A stretch of 64,000 nucleotides of DNA from JAYFQE01 sp034927345. Lineage in GTDB: Bacteria; Bacillota; Clostridia; Saccharofermentanales; UBA5734. This document shows positions 17,413 through 25,573 of the stretch, in pieces. The position numbers were made by a program, and so were the translations under genes. Below the pieces are notes generated by a model that ran no database searches, was not told where the DNA came from, and worked only from the letters and a program-made list of their open reading frames with translations. The DNA lies in assembly GCA_034927345.1 (NCBI GenBank), contig JAYFQE010000015.1, positions 62,001 to 126,000 of the forward strand. Reading direction: 5' to 3'. Positions within the stretch are counted from its first letter, which is position 1, and every line of letters starts with the position of its first letter.

Positions 17413-17427
17413 ATACACGGATTTCCT

Positions 17428-17474
17428 TTTCTTGCGTGGCAGGCTGTCTGACTGCGGCGCAAGAAAGGCCTGCC
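17428..17474 (+). other. Interleaved inverted repeats able to form a pseudoknot
   Basis: TTTCTTGCG (17428-17436) pairs with CGCAAGAAA (17458-17466), and GGCAGGC (17438-17444) pairs with GCCTGCC (17468-17474). The order A-B-A'-B' is that of an H-type pseudoknot, with perfect 9-bp and 7-bp stems. It lies 16 bases after the permease stop. No T-run follows, so it is not a textbook terminator. The rest of the gap to 17554 shows nothing I can name. Confidence 0.5.
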
Positions 17475-17554
17475 CCCTGCGCGGGTGGGATAGTTGAGTC
17501 AATAATCATTTCGCACGACTAGATAAAATGCATCTCCAGTCAGTCTTCTTCGCT

Positions 17555-17624
17555 TTAGCTATTACTAGATTATATTAGCTACATCAAATAGATTGATTTA
17601 GCTAATCGTTGACATTTTAGCTAA
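17555..17624 (+). repeat. Four TTAGCTA boxes, likely operator array
   Basis: TTAGCTA occurs at 17555-17561, 17575-17581, 17598-17604 and 17617-17623; the last two extend to the palindrome TTAGCTAA. Start-to-start spacing is 20, 23 and 19 bases, close to two helical turns, so the boxes lie on about one face of the DNA. The last box sits inside the promoter spacer of the Phd-Uma2 gene. The likely binder is the Phd-like N-terminus of that protein (inference). Confidence 0.7.
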
Positions 17625-17637
17625 TAAATGCTATTGT
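17609..17637 (+). promoter_or_regulatory. Promoter of the Phd-Uma2 gene
   Basis: TTGACA at 17609-17614 and TATTGT at 17632-17637 with a 17-base spacer that contains a TTAGCTAA box. The gene starts 32 bases downstream. Confidence 0.65.
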
Positions 17638-17669
17638 TATCACTATTCTACTTGCGGGAGTGATGACAG

Positions 17670-18389
17670 ATGCGTGTGACATCAACAGAAATCCAGAACA
17701 GTTTTGGGAAATACCTGAAAGTCGCTCTGGAACAGGAACCGGTTGTTATTACCAGAAACGGTCGTGATGTCGCCTGTCTTGAACCCTGTTCAGATGCGCT
17801 GCGGCTAGCCGAATCCAAGCCCGTTTATGATGTCGGGAAAATGCGAACGACCTATGATGAATTTTTGGAAATGACTAAAAATTCTGAGGAGCGTTATGAA
17901 CTTATTGATGGTGAAGTCTATTTGCTGACCTCACCGTCTTATGGCCACCAAGCGATTCTTGGTGAATTGCATGCCATTTTGCATACCTGGTTTAAAGGAA
18001 AGCCCTGTCGCCCGCTATTTGCGCCGTTTGATGTCACACTTTTCAAAAGTGCTGAGAATATCAATGTTGTCCAACCGGACATTCTGGTCGTCTGTGACAA
18101 AGATCAGATCGACAACAAGGGCAAATACCGGGGCGTGCCAACGTTGGTTGTCGAAGTGATCTCCCCATCGACGCGTCGTAAAGATATGCTGAAGAAGCTG
18201 GACCTCTATATGCAAACTGGCATTCAGGAATATTGGTTGATCGATCCGGATAAGCAGGTCGTCTATTTCTATGCATTCGAAGCCGGCGATTTCGCAGACA
18301 CCCAAGCCTATATTGGCGATGCGATCCTGCAATCCCGATGTTTCCCGGGATTGGAGATCCATTTGCCGGATATTTTCAATATTGAATAA
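17670..18389 (+). CDS. Phd/YefM antitoxin-like domain fused to Uma2 nuclease-fold domain
   Basis: A 239-residue fusion. Residues 1-45 (MRVTSTEIQNSFGKYLKVAL, then EPVVITRNGRDVACLEP) match the DNA-binding half of Phd/YefM antitoxins. Residues about 60-239 are a Uma2 (DUF820) PD-(D/E)xK fold: YELIDGEV, Asp137 in VQPDILVV, Glu162 in LVVEVISPST, and KLDLYMQTGIQEYWLIDP. A GGGAG site precedes the ATG. Phd proteins repress their own operons; the TTAGCTA array directly upstream fits that. The toxin-neutralising C-terminal half of Phd is missing, replaced by the nuclease-like domain. The biological role of Uma2 proteins is not settled. Confidence 0.82.
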   Translation: MRVTSTEIQNSFGKYLKVALEQEPVVITRNGRDVACLEPCSDALRLAESKPVYDVGKMRTTYDEFLEMTKNSEERYELIDGEVYLLTSPSYGHQAILGELHAILHTWFKGKPCRPLFAPFDVTLFKSAENINVVQPDILVVCDKDQIDNKGKYRGVPTLVVEVISPSTRRKDMLKKLDLYMQTGIQEYWLIDPDKQVVYFYAFEAGDFADTQAYIGDAILQSRCFPGLEIHLPDIFNIE

Positions 18390-18472
18390 ACGGACAGCTG
18401 TCCGGATTCGATACAAAACTGATGCGTTTGGTCTATCTGAAAAAATATGCAAAAAAGATCGGTGGTTGAACG

Positions 18473-18916
18473 ATGGAAAAAGAACAACATAAAGAACTCT
18501 GGCGCGTTGTAAAATTTTTGCTGTTTTCGATCAGCGCCGGCATCATCGAAATAAGCAGCTTTGCCTTGCTCTATGATGTGCTGCATATCACCTATTGGAT
18601 CAGCTACCTCGTTGCGCTGATCCTCTCGGTGCTGTGGAACTTTACCTTCAACCGGCGCTTCACCTTCAAATCTGCGGCCAATGTACCCATCGCCATGTTG
18701 AAAGTGATCGGCTACTACTGCGTGTTTACGCCGCTGTCCACGCTCGGAGGCAACTATCTGGAGGGTGTTCTGGGATGGAACGGCAACCTGGTGACCTTAA
18801 TGAATATGGTTGTGAATCTCATTACCGAATTCATGTTTTACAAATATGTCGTCTATCGCAAAACCATCGACACGAATGACCTGGCCAAAAAGAAACAGGC
18901 GGCCAACACCAAATAG
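18473..18916 (+). CDS. GtrA-family membrane protein
   Basis: A 147-residue protein with four hydrophobic segments and the GtrA signature (FLLFSISAGIIEISSFALLY and VLWNFTFNRRFTFKS). GtrA proteins are thought to help flip or present undecaprenyl-linked sugars for surface glycosylation. No polyprenyl glycosyltransferase of the GtrB type is adjacent, although several GT2 enzymes are encoded elsewhere in the window. Confidence 0.85.
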   Translation: MEKEQHKELWRVVKFLLFSISAGIIEISSFALLYDVLHITYWISYLVALILSVLWNFTFNRRFTFKSAANVPIAMLKVIGYYCVFTPLSTLGGNYLEGVLGWNGNLVTLMNMVVNLITEFMFYKYVVYRKTIDTNDLAKKKQAANTK

Positions 18917-19007
18917 GGAAGCTGAAACGCGTGAATCACATATTAATGTCATACCGATCATGATTTCATGCCCTCGCTTATTGTTGCGGCTGTGCCTGCG
19001 GCTTCGA

Positions 19008-19856
19008 TTACGATTTCTCTGACCGCCGTTGCCGCATGTTCCGTACAACCTTACGTATCAACCCCATGGCAATGTATGTTAACAACGTGGGGATAGCTGA
19101 AGCGAGCGCTACCACGATGGGTGGTATAAGCAAGATCAGAAATATCGAGTAGCCGGGGCTTGTAAAGAAACTGGCAATGATATTAATGATGCTGGCGACG
19201 ATACAGGTTACCAGATACAGACTGATCAGATCATCTGCCTTGATGACCACGATTGCTATGAAAAGCCCGATTATAATGGATAATACCATAATGACTAAAA
19301 AAGGAGTTTCTGCTGGTCCGGTGGCTTGAATGATCGCCCACCAGATCAGGCCGAAGGAGAACAGTATAAACAATATGCCGAGCAGACTGAAGCAGCTGCT
19401 GCCAGAACCCGAGCCGCCGCTTACCGTTGAAGGACTCTCACCGGTTGGTTCCGGCGACGAGAGTGATGCATCGTTCGCAGACGACGAGAGTGATGCATCA
19501 TTCGCAGACGACGAGGGCAGTTCATCGCGCATCAGCAGCAAATACGCCGCTGCCTCTGCACCATCGCCCTCGTAGGTGCCGACTGTTATGTAGGATGTGC
19601 TGCCACTGAAAACATATATGTGTGTACTGTCGTATGTGCCGATGCTTTCTTTGAAATAGCCGGTTCCATAGACCTTGCCGTCGCTGTAGCTGCCGACCTT
19701 TCTGGGCATAAAACTGCTGCCTTCTTCGAAGACTTCACCATTATTATACGAACCGATTTTTACGCGACTTGATCCAGATCCTTTATAGATATACCCGTCT
19801 TCACAACTGCCGATAAAGCTGATGGAATGGTCCACGACACGGTAAAACTGTCCCAT
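19008..19856 (-). CDS. Membrane protein with N-terminal 20-residue repeats
   Basis: A 282-residue protein I cannot assign to a named family. Residues about 12-105 hold four to five repeats of about 20 residues, each like IGSYxxGxVYxxGS (IGSCEDGYIY, IGSYNNGEVF, VGSYSDGKVY, IGTYDSTHIY). Then comes a Ser/Asp-rich linker with an exact two-copy SSSANDASL-type repeat, and from about residue 155 four hydrophobic segments before a basic tail. The repeat part could be a beta-rich sensing or binding module displayed at the membrane. Confidence 0.65.
   Translation of the reverse strand: MGQFYRVVDHSISFIGSCEDGYIYKGSGSSRVKIGSYNNGEVFEEGSSFMPRKVGSYSDGKVYGTGYFKESIGTYDSTHIYVFSGSTSYITVGTYEGDGAEAAAYLLLMRDELPSSSANDASLSSSANDASLSSPEPTGESPSTVSGGSGSGSSCFSLLGILFILFSFGLIWWAIIQATGPAETPFLVIMVLSIIIGLFIAIVVIKADDLISLYLVTCIVASIINIIASFFTSPGYSIFLILLIPPIVVALASAIPTLLTYIAMGLIRKVVRNMRQRRSEKS
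19456..19509. repeat. 27-bp tandem repeat, two copies
   Basis: A 27-bp unit (19456-19482) is repeated at 19483-19509 with one mismatch, followed by the first six bases of a third copy. It lies in frame in the linker of the preceding membrane protein and encodes nine residues per copy, so copy-number change would not shift the frame. Confidence 0.8.
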
Positions 19857-20040
19857 TTGAGCTCCCCACTAATTTCAATGATGAACACACTGGAGTATTA
19901 TAGCGCGCCCAATCCGAATTATAGTGTCCGGGTCGGTAAAAGTCTAGTAACCGTTTCCATCGTCTATGTTCACAAGAAATATGATCAAGATTTCAAGGAT
20001 TATCTGCGATGGACGCAAACCGCGCACCGCCAATATGAAG

Positions 20041-20544
20041 CTATCGGCCGGCCGCGCGTTCTTTTCTTTTATTAAGCAGACGCTGTACGCGCGGCCGGTT
20101 ATATCTTTGTACGATAATACAGGGGAAATTGACGGCCAAGGCGTATAGCAGCATGATCCATGGCACTTCCGGCGGCGTAAAGAATCCGAATACCCAGAAC
20201 GGAAATATGGCAAGCCAGTGCGTCATCTCGCCTCGCGCCGATTCAATCAGAAATCGGTTTAGGTACTGCTCTGTATAATTATTCAGCCTTTTCTTCCGAA
20301 AGCCCCGCTTTTTCCAAGCCGCGCCGCCGTCCGGCAGCAGGTGCTTCCAGTGTTTCACAAAGAATAATCTGTTATAAATTAATCCGTTTCTTTCGAAACG
20401 ATGCGTCCGGTAAAAGAAAGAATCCGGTGAAAAGAAATGGTCCGGCAGATTAAGGCAGATCAGCGCCGCAGACACTTGCAGCGCCGCCCAAACGATGAAA
20501 CACAGGAAAATCGTCCAGCTGCCCGGTAAAAAGATTATCTGCAT
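20041..20544 (-). CDS. CrtO-like acyltransferase (glycosyl-diaponeurosporenoate acyltransferase family)
   Basis: A 167-residue membrane protein. The pattern FFYRTHRFERNGLIYNRLFFVKHWKHLLPDGG, then a stretch of LNRFLIESARGEMTHW and a C-terminal IIVQRYNRPRVQRLL, is that of the small CrtO acyltransferase family of Staphylococcus aureus staphyloxanthin synthesis. The start is ATG at 20544, overlapping the glycosyltransferase stop by 10 bases; the frame upstream of it is spurious. No carotenoid-forming genes (crtM, crtN, crtP) lie in the window, so the acceptor is probably another glycolipid. Confidence 0.75.
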   Translation of the reverse strand: MQIIFLPGSWTIFLCFIVWAALQVSAALICLNLPDHFFSPDSFFYRTHRFERNGLIYNRLFFVKHWKHLLPDGGAAWKKRGFRKKRLNNYTEQYLNRFLIESARGEMTHWLAIFPFWVFGFFTPPEVPWIMLLYALAVNFPCIIVQRYNRPRVQRLLNKRKERAAGR

Positions 20545-21653
20545 GGCTTTTCGTCCGGCGCGATGACTCGGCCTTTCCAGGTCACCGGAAGTCCAAATAT
20601 TCTGATGAACAAGGAAACGGCAAACACACCTAAAAACACAAGCAGCGGCAGGGGATATAGAATATAAGGCCAACGGTGAAAATGCCCGATCCGTTTTACG
20701 AGCCGATAAAGGATGGCTGCCCATCCAAGATACGCCAGCGAATAAACGGCCAGCCACGGCCAATTTGATGATGCCGCCGACTTGATCAGCTGCAAGGGTA
20801 CAGAGGCAAGCGACGTCATCCAAAGGAAAACCATAAAGAAAACCGGCAGAGGCGTTTTTACCGCGCCTGTCGCGATATTTTTTGTCCAACCTTGAAGTAA
20901 GCCGCGGAGCCCGCCGCCATACATGCGGAAAGCGACATCGTTATCGCCGATAAAAAGCCGATAGGGAATGCCGGCTTTTTTAAGCCGCGAGCCCAAAGCC
21001 ATATCTTCAATAATGCTGTTCCTAACGCTTTCATGACCGCCGATTTTCCGGTAATCCGATGGCGCAATCATAATGACCGGCCCGTACAAACCGGCGTTCA
21101 GCGGCTTTGGCAGGGCTGTACCGTTTGCGGCAATCTGAATCAAGTTGAAGAACAGGGATCCTTGTTCATAAAGCTTCCCAGTTTGATGATAAGGCTGAAC
21201 AGAAACCGTGCAGCCGCTTTTTAAATAAGCCTGCATCAACTTGCCTATACCGTCCTTGCCAAGTCTGACATCCGCGTCTAAAAACAGCAGCAGTTCTCCC
21301 CTGGCGGCATTAGCGCCATTCTGGCATGCCCAGGATTTTCCTATCCATCCGCCGGGCTTATGATGCAGCGCAATCAATTTTGCGCCATAAGCCCGCGCGA
21401 TCTCCGCTGTCGCGTCCTCGGACGCGTCGTCCACACAGATGATCTCAAAGGGGGGCCAGGTTTGGACGCTGAGGTCGCCAAGCAGCAGCGGAAGGTTTTT
21501 TTCTTCATTACGCGCCGGTATGATGACGGAAACTGCAGGGAAGTCCGCCGCGACACCCTTGATATCCGGCAATGCCGGAAAACGATAAAAGAGAATCGCA
21601 GTCATCGCTAAACCGATGAGGACGATCAAGAATTCAATGATGATCAAAATCAT
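20535..21653 (-). CDS. CrtQ-like GT2 glycosyltransferase
   Basis: A 372-residue membrane-bound GT2 enzyme. It has an N-terminal membrane segment, then SVIIPARNEEKNLPLLLGDL, CVDDASEDAT, a DxD as LFLDADVRLG and IIEDMALGSRLKKAG, followed by three or four C-terminal membrane segments (from about residue 270). The layout is that of CrtQ, which glucosylates diaponeurosporenoic acid. Its overlap with the CrtO-like acyltransferase gene repeats the CrtQ-CrtO partnership. Together they would add a sugar and then a fatty acid to a membrane acceptor. Confidence 0.82.
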   Translation of the reverse strand: MILIIIEFLIVLIGLAMTAILFYRFPALPDIKGVAADFPAVSVIIPARNEEKNLPLLLGDLSVQTWPPFEIICVDDASEDATAEIARAYGAKLIALHHKPGGWIGKSWACQNGANAARGELLLFLDADVRLGKDGIGKLMQAYLKSGCTVSVQPYHQTGKLYEQGSLFFNLIQIAANGTALPKPLNAGLYGPVIMIAPSDYRKIGGHESVRNSIIEDMALGSRLKKAGIPYRLFIGDNDVAFRMYGGGLRGLLQGWTKNIATGAVKTPLPVFFMVFLWMTSLASVPLQLIKSAASSNWPWLAVYSLAYLGWAAILYRLVKRIGHFHRWPYILYPLPLLVFLGVFAVSLFIRIFGLPVTWKGRVIAPDEKPCR

Positions 21654-21687
21654 AACGCCATACCGTTCGTTATACCATTGTCATGAA

Positions 21688-22503
21688 TCAAGAATGAGCC
21701 GACGGTTTGGCGCTGCTCCTGGTTTTGAACAGCGTGTATAGAAGCATCGCAATGAATAAGGCGAGGCATATACTGACGGTGATGATGATATCAGGATATT
21801 GATTAGAAAATCCGGCGGCTGTTGTATGTTTGATCAGTATTCCGGCGTATGCCCACACAAGAACGAGCCCATAGGCAAAATCCCTATACCGTATGATTAC
21901 AGCCGCGCCGATTAGCGCGCCTGCCGCAAGCATGAGGATGGTCCATAATGATTCCGGCAAACCGAATCGGTCCCAGCCGACACTGACAAGAAGCGCCGTC
22001 GCGTTTGCTATGGTTGCCACCGTAATCCAGCCGAAATAAACACTGAACGGCAGACGGATCAGGATTTTTTCTCTTGCCGACAGGCTCTGTGTATTGATGA
22101 TCACGCGAATATCGATCAAACCGATAAGCAGGCAAACCATCAGAATCATGGATAAGGGAATAATCCGATAATGCCATGAAAATATCCAGGCGGCGTTGAT
22201 TAAAGATGTGACCGCGAAGATGATACCGATTTTCCGCAGCAGCGCATCCGCGGCCTTCCCATCTTTGCTCCGGAAAAGCCCAAGCTGATAAAGCGTATGC
22301 GCGGCAAGCAGGATATAAATAAGTCCCCATATGGAAAAGGTTAGTCCGGCCGGAGCGAATAAATTGGGGTAAGCGTCAGAAACCGCCCCCGTGCCGATGC
22401 CATTGATGGGCAGTATATTGGCCAGAGCATTGACGACAATCATAGCTGCAAAAGTGACAGACACGAAAAATTTCAAAAGAAAATCTGGCTTTTTACCTTC
22501 CAT
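21688..22503 (-). CDS. TspO/MBR-like multi-pass membrane protein
   Basis: A 271-residue protein with about seven hydrophobic segments. LFAPAGLTFSIWGLIYILLAAHTLYQL is the sequence typical of clostridial proteins annotated as tryptophan-rich sensory (TspO-related) proteins. Start chosen at 22503 because AGGAGG precedes it by 8 bases. Function in such organisms is not established; porphyrin or lipid binding has been proposed for true TspO. Confidence 0.65.
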   Translation of the reverse strand: MEGKKPDFLLKFFVSVTFAAMIVVNALANILPINGIGTGAVSDAYPNLFAPAGLTFSIWGLIYILLAAHTLYQLGLFRSKDGKAADALLRKIGIIFAVTSLINAAWIFSWHYRIIPLSMILMVCLLIGLIDIRVIINTQSLSAREKILIRLPFSVYFGWITVATIANATALLVSVGWDRFGLPESLWTILMLAAGALIGAAVIIRYRDFAYGLVLVWAYAGILIKHTTAAGFSNQYPDIIITVSICLALFIAMLLYTLFKTRSSAKPSAHS

Positions 22504-22761
22504 TCTAAGGTCCTCCTTACTATGCAAAAGTAAAGGTTTTCAGGGCTTCTTAGTCGCTTAAAGGCTCGGATTGGTCCAGATCATCGGCTTGGAAAACGCT
22601 GTCTTAATGGTACAATGTTACAATTGATCTGTCAATCAAAGCCTGATATAAGCCTTTGGATTGAATCTGGGTGTTGTAAGCAGAAAGAACAATATGCTAT
22701 TCTTTTCAGCGGATCATGGGAACAAAGTTTTGTAAAGCTGCACGCTTGTGAGGTATATAGA

Positions 22762-23493
22762 ATGAAATTAGATGAAATCAAAGCGATCGCCTTTGACAAT
22801 ATGGCATGTAAAAGAAGCCATGCCTGGAAAGAACGCGGAAACAAATATTATCATGGCCTGCGGGTGGCGAAGCTGGCTATAACTCTGCGGGGGATGATTT
22901 TTCCGGACGACACGGCGCATGACGACATATTGACGGTCGCCGCGTGGTTTCACGATATTGCCAACGGCAGTGATGAACACGCGGTTCTGGGCGCAGCCAA
23001 GACGCGGACCCTGCTTGAGAATCTTTGCACACAAGCTGAACTGGACGAAATTTGCGGCATCATAGCCGTTCATGACGACAGAGCATCTGGCTGCCGATCG
23101 TTTCCCGATACCGTAAAGTTGCATCAGGATGCCGATTATCTCGACCATTTCGGGACATTTGATATCTGGAGCGGTTTTTTATACGCCGCGCCGCACAACC
23201 AAACCATCGAAGAACAGCGCGATTTTATGATAGAACGGTTTCAAGAATTTGCGAGCTATCGGAATGAATTGAATTTCGATGTTGCCAAAGCGATTTATAA
23301 CGAAAAAGTCAATTTCTTCCGGCAATTTACCGAACGTTTTGCCGTGGAATCCGCCGGCGACATCTGGCATTTGGATGAGATCGTGGAAGCGTATCGCCAG
23401 ACTGCTTATGAAACAAACAAAACCCCGGGGCACCACTCCCGAGGTTGTTTGTTGGAGGAGGAAAGAATGAAAAAGAAGGAATTTATATTATGA
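22762..23493 (+). CDS. HD-domain phosphohydrolase
   Basis: A 243-residue HD protein: the first metal His in YYHGLRVAKLA, the HD pair in AAWFHDIANGSDEHAVLGA, IIAVHDDR, and HQDADYLDHFGTFD. These match YedJ-type HD hydrolases of phosphoesters or nucleotides. Start 22762 (MKLDEIK) has GTGAGG about 10 bases upstream; the longer reading frame from 22615 has no family match. The coding end overlaps a strong hairpin (23412-23453), and the last residues (MKKKEFIL) look like a separate start after a GGAGGAGG site, so the true 3' end may have been altered. Confidence 0.8.
   Translation: MKLDEIKAIAFDNMACKRSHAWKERGNKYYHGLRVAKLAITLRGMIFPDDTAHDDILTVAAWFHDIANGSDEHAVLGAAKTRTLLENLCTQAELDEICGIIAVHDDRASGCRSFPDTVKLHQDADYLDHFGTFDIWSGFLYAAPHNQTIEEQRDFMIERFQEFASYRNELNFDVAKAIYNEKVNFFRQFTERFAVESAGDIWHLDEIVEAYRQTAYETNKTPGHHSRGCLLEEERMKKKEFIL
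23412..23453 (+). promoter_or_regulatory. Hairpin with a downstream ribosome site at the end of the HD gene
   Basis: AACAAACAA (23412-23420) pairs with TTGTTTGTT (23445-23453), and inside it CCCCGGG with CCCGAGG gives six more pairs with one mismatch, after a two-base bulge. GGAGGAGG (23454-23461) and an ATG (23467) opening an eight-codon frame follow directly. It could control translation of a gene now lost, or mark a deletion junction. The following 170 bases to 23664 show nothing I can name. Confidence 0.45.
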
Positions 23494-23664
23494 AGCTTAC
23501 GTTGATCTTGTCGTCTTGCTTCGATGTTTATAGAATACCCATTTGATGTGAACTGGATATGATATAAACGTGATCATTCGTAAAAGATTTATGAATGTCA
23601 GCTGAAGAACGCCAATCTTTGAAATTCAACGTTTGGATTCGGTCGTGTCAACGAGTATCCAACT

Positions 23665-24324
23665 TTATGCTATAGGATCGATTCGCTTGTACAACTCGGT
23701 AATGAAGTAATTAAAGCTCGGAGACTTATTTAAATTTAAATTCATATGTACACCGATGTTCTTGGCCCACTCGGCCTTTTTCTTGCCTATTTCCATATAT
23801 GAAGGACAATCTTTTTTCAATCGCATCAATCCACCAGGATAAATTACATCTGCGAGTTTTTGCCAAGTTCCGCAAATAGAATCCTGAACATACGAGCGCA
23901 GTACCGATTGTTTAGCTTGTGGATATGCCGCCAATAATGCTGCTTCATCACCCAGAAGCCAAGCCTCTACTTCTTCTACTGCAATACAATAAACATGATC
24001 AATTATTATATTGTTATCTGCAGTAACTTGCTCAAGTTTCGCATAAAAGGCCATAGTATCGTAGTCGTCATTATCCAAAATAATAAATATTGCGGAAGGG
24101 AAACCTTGAAGACTTTTATTAAATCCCCGTAAATAAGTTGCTAAATCATTTAATAGCTTACCAGTTCGCGTTTCTTTTATTGTATTCTTTTTTGTAAATC
24201 CACCGATACCTCTAAATGATTTATAATTATATGTTATTTGAGTATTTTTTCTTGCAATCTTCTGCATAAGCTCATTTATGAGTTTTGCACTCGACTGATC
24301 TTCGATGAGAAATTGAAAATGCAT
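23665..24324 (-). CDS. DUF4276 family TOPRIM-like protein
   Basis: A 219-residue protein. FLIEDQSSAKLINELMQKI (Glu8), FIILDNDDYD (Asp84 to Asp87) and AVEEVEAWLLGDEAAL are the DUF4276 landmarks, and the Glu then DxD order is that of TOPRIM nuclease-type folds. The start at 24324 has GGAGGA six bases upstream. It sits 13 bases after the AAA ATPase gene. ATPase plus TOPRIM partners occur in OLD-type, Gabija and PARIS defence systems; DUF4276 with an AAA_21 ATPase looks like a related arrangement, by inference. The region is AT-rich compared with its surroundings. Confidence 0.75.
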   Translation of the reverse strand: MHFQFLIEDQSSAKLINELMQKIARKNTQITYNYKSFRGIGGFTKKNTIKETRTGKLLNDLATYLRGFNKSLQGFPSAIFIILDNDDYDTMAFYAKLEQVTADNNIIIDHVYCIAVEEVEAWLLGDEAALLAAYPQAKQSVLRSYVQDSICGTWQKLADVIYPGGLMRLKKDCPSYMEIGKKKAEWAKNIGVHMNLNLNKSPSFNYFITELYKRIDPIA

Positions 24325-24337
24325 TATTACTCCTCCA

Positions 24338-25573
24338 TCAGCCGAAATACTTGCTATACCACAAGTCACCCATGAATGCGCCTTCATTAACGAGGTCATT
24401 AACGAATTCATAATCTGACGCTCTCTTTGCCTTTGAGAAACCATCCGAACCTTTTTCAAGTACCCATACCTGTTCCGGAGACAAAGCGTTAACAAAGAAA
24501 GGACTGTGAGTTGTCACAAATAACTGTTTACTGTAGCCGGTACCAACATTCTTGGTCATTTCGATTGCCAAATCGGCCAGATATTGATGATACAATCCAT
24601 TTTCTGGCTCTTCAATAAAAACAAGTTGGCGTGGGTTTTTTTCATGAAGCAACAGATAATAAGCGAAGAGTTTCAATGTACCGTCTGACATTCGCTGAGA
24701 AAAAAACGGTTCACTAAAACCATTCTGCCAGAATTCCAAAACCATTTGGCCGTTTTGCAGTTTTACAGGTTTGATTTTCGAGATATTTGGAATTTTTGCC
24801 TGGATATCCATAAGTATTTTTTCAAACTCTTTTGAGTTCTCACGATACATATATTGCGCAACATTATTCATGTTGCTGCCTTCTCTGTTTAGATAAGGAG
24901 TGGGCGCAGCAGTTTGAATTTGCCGTGCTGTATCCGGAGAGAAATAGCACAAGTACCAGCTGCGTAGAAATGAAAGAAACTTCTCAATACGAGAGTATTG
25001 TTTCATTGCTCCCAAAGTCACAATACCCAATTTTCTTGTATCATTTAGTTCCACATCGACCTTATTTCCTGTAATTTCCCCTTTATCGTCCTGGCCACCT
25101 GTGGATCCCTCAAACGCATAACCTTTCCCATCGATCAAGTAGAAAAAAGACAAGGGACGTCCTATTTTTTGTACACGCTGCCTCAATCGCTCTTCTTTAA
25201 CATATGGCCGTTCGCTTTGATCTTTGGCGATGGTCAATTCGTAAGTTATTGGACGGGAATTACTTGTCTCACGATAGTATATTTCAAAGTGAATGGGTTT
25301 GTCGGCTCCCTGAGAGATAATTTGATCGTATCCTCCACGATTTTTCGCATCGCATGCACTTTCAACATCAGTAGAGAGGCAATCGGAAATAAAACCGAAA
25401 GCATCTGCGAGTGTGCTCTTCCCATTTCCACTTGGACCAATAATTGCCACCATGTTGCCAAGAGGTGTTCCCTCACGGTCACTATATAACTGTCCCATTT
25501 TTATTCCTTTTAGTGAGCCATAATTCTGTATAGCAATACCTAAAATTTTACCCATTTTAATACCGCCAATCAT
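24338..25573 (-). CDS. AAA_21/AAA_15-type ATPase (SMC/OLD-like)
   Basis: A 411-residue ABC-class ATPase of the OLD/RecF style. Walker A is GPSGNGKST (residues 46-54), the signature is RMSDGTLKLFAYYL, Walker B is LVFIEEPENGLYH, and TTHSPFFVNAL is the switch region. There is no membrane segment, so it is not a transporter. The ATG at 25573 overlaps the previous stop codon as ATGA; an alternative ATG lies at 25555. It is between an AAA_14 ATPase and a TOPRIM-like protein, the arrangement of a possible defence effector. Confidence 0.82.
   Translation of the reverse strand: MIGGIKMGKILGIAIQNYGSLKGIKMGQLYSDREGTPLGNMVAIIGPSGNGKSTLADAFGFISDCLSTDVESACDAKNRGGYDQIISQGADKPIHFEIYYRETSNSRPITYELTIAKDQSERPYVKEERLRQRVQKIGRPLSFFYLIDGKGYAFEGSTGGQDDKGEITGNKVDVELNDTRKLGIVTLGAMKQYSRIEKFLSFLRSWYLCYFSPDTARQIQTAAPTPYLNREGSNMNNVAQYMYRENSKEFEKILMDIQAKIPNISKIKPVKLQNGQMVLEFWQNGFSEPFFSQRMSDGTLKLFAYYLLLHEKNPRQLVFIEEPENGLYHQYLADLAIEMTKNVGTGYSKQLFVTTHSPFFVNALSPEQVWVLEKGSDGFSKAKRASDYEFVNDLVNEGAFMGDLWYSKYFG

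Noticed and set aside
19827..20075. 82-codon plus-strand frame between the repeat protein and CrtO-like gene
   Set aside because: It overlaps both convergent genes, its start has no ribosome site and no family is seen; it may hold a remnant but I cannot support it.
20545..20889. N-terminal extension of the CrtO-like reading frame
   Set aside because: It lies fully inside the glycosyltransferase gene in another frame; family similarity begins only at the ATG at 20544.
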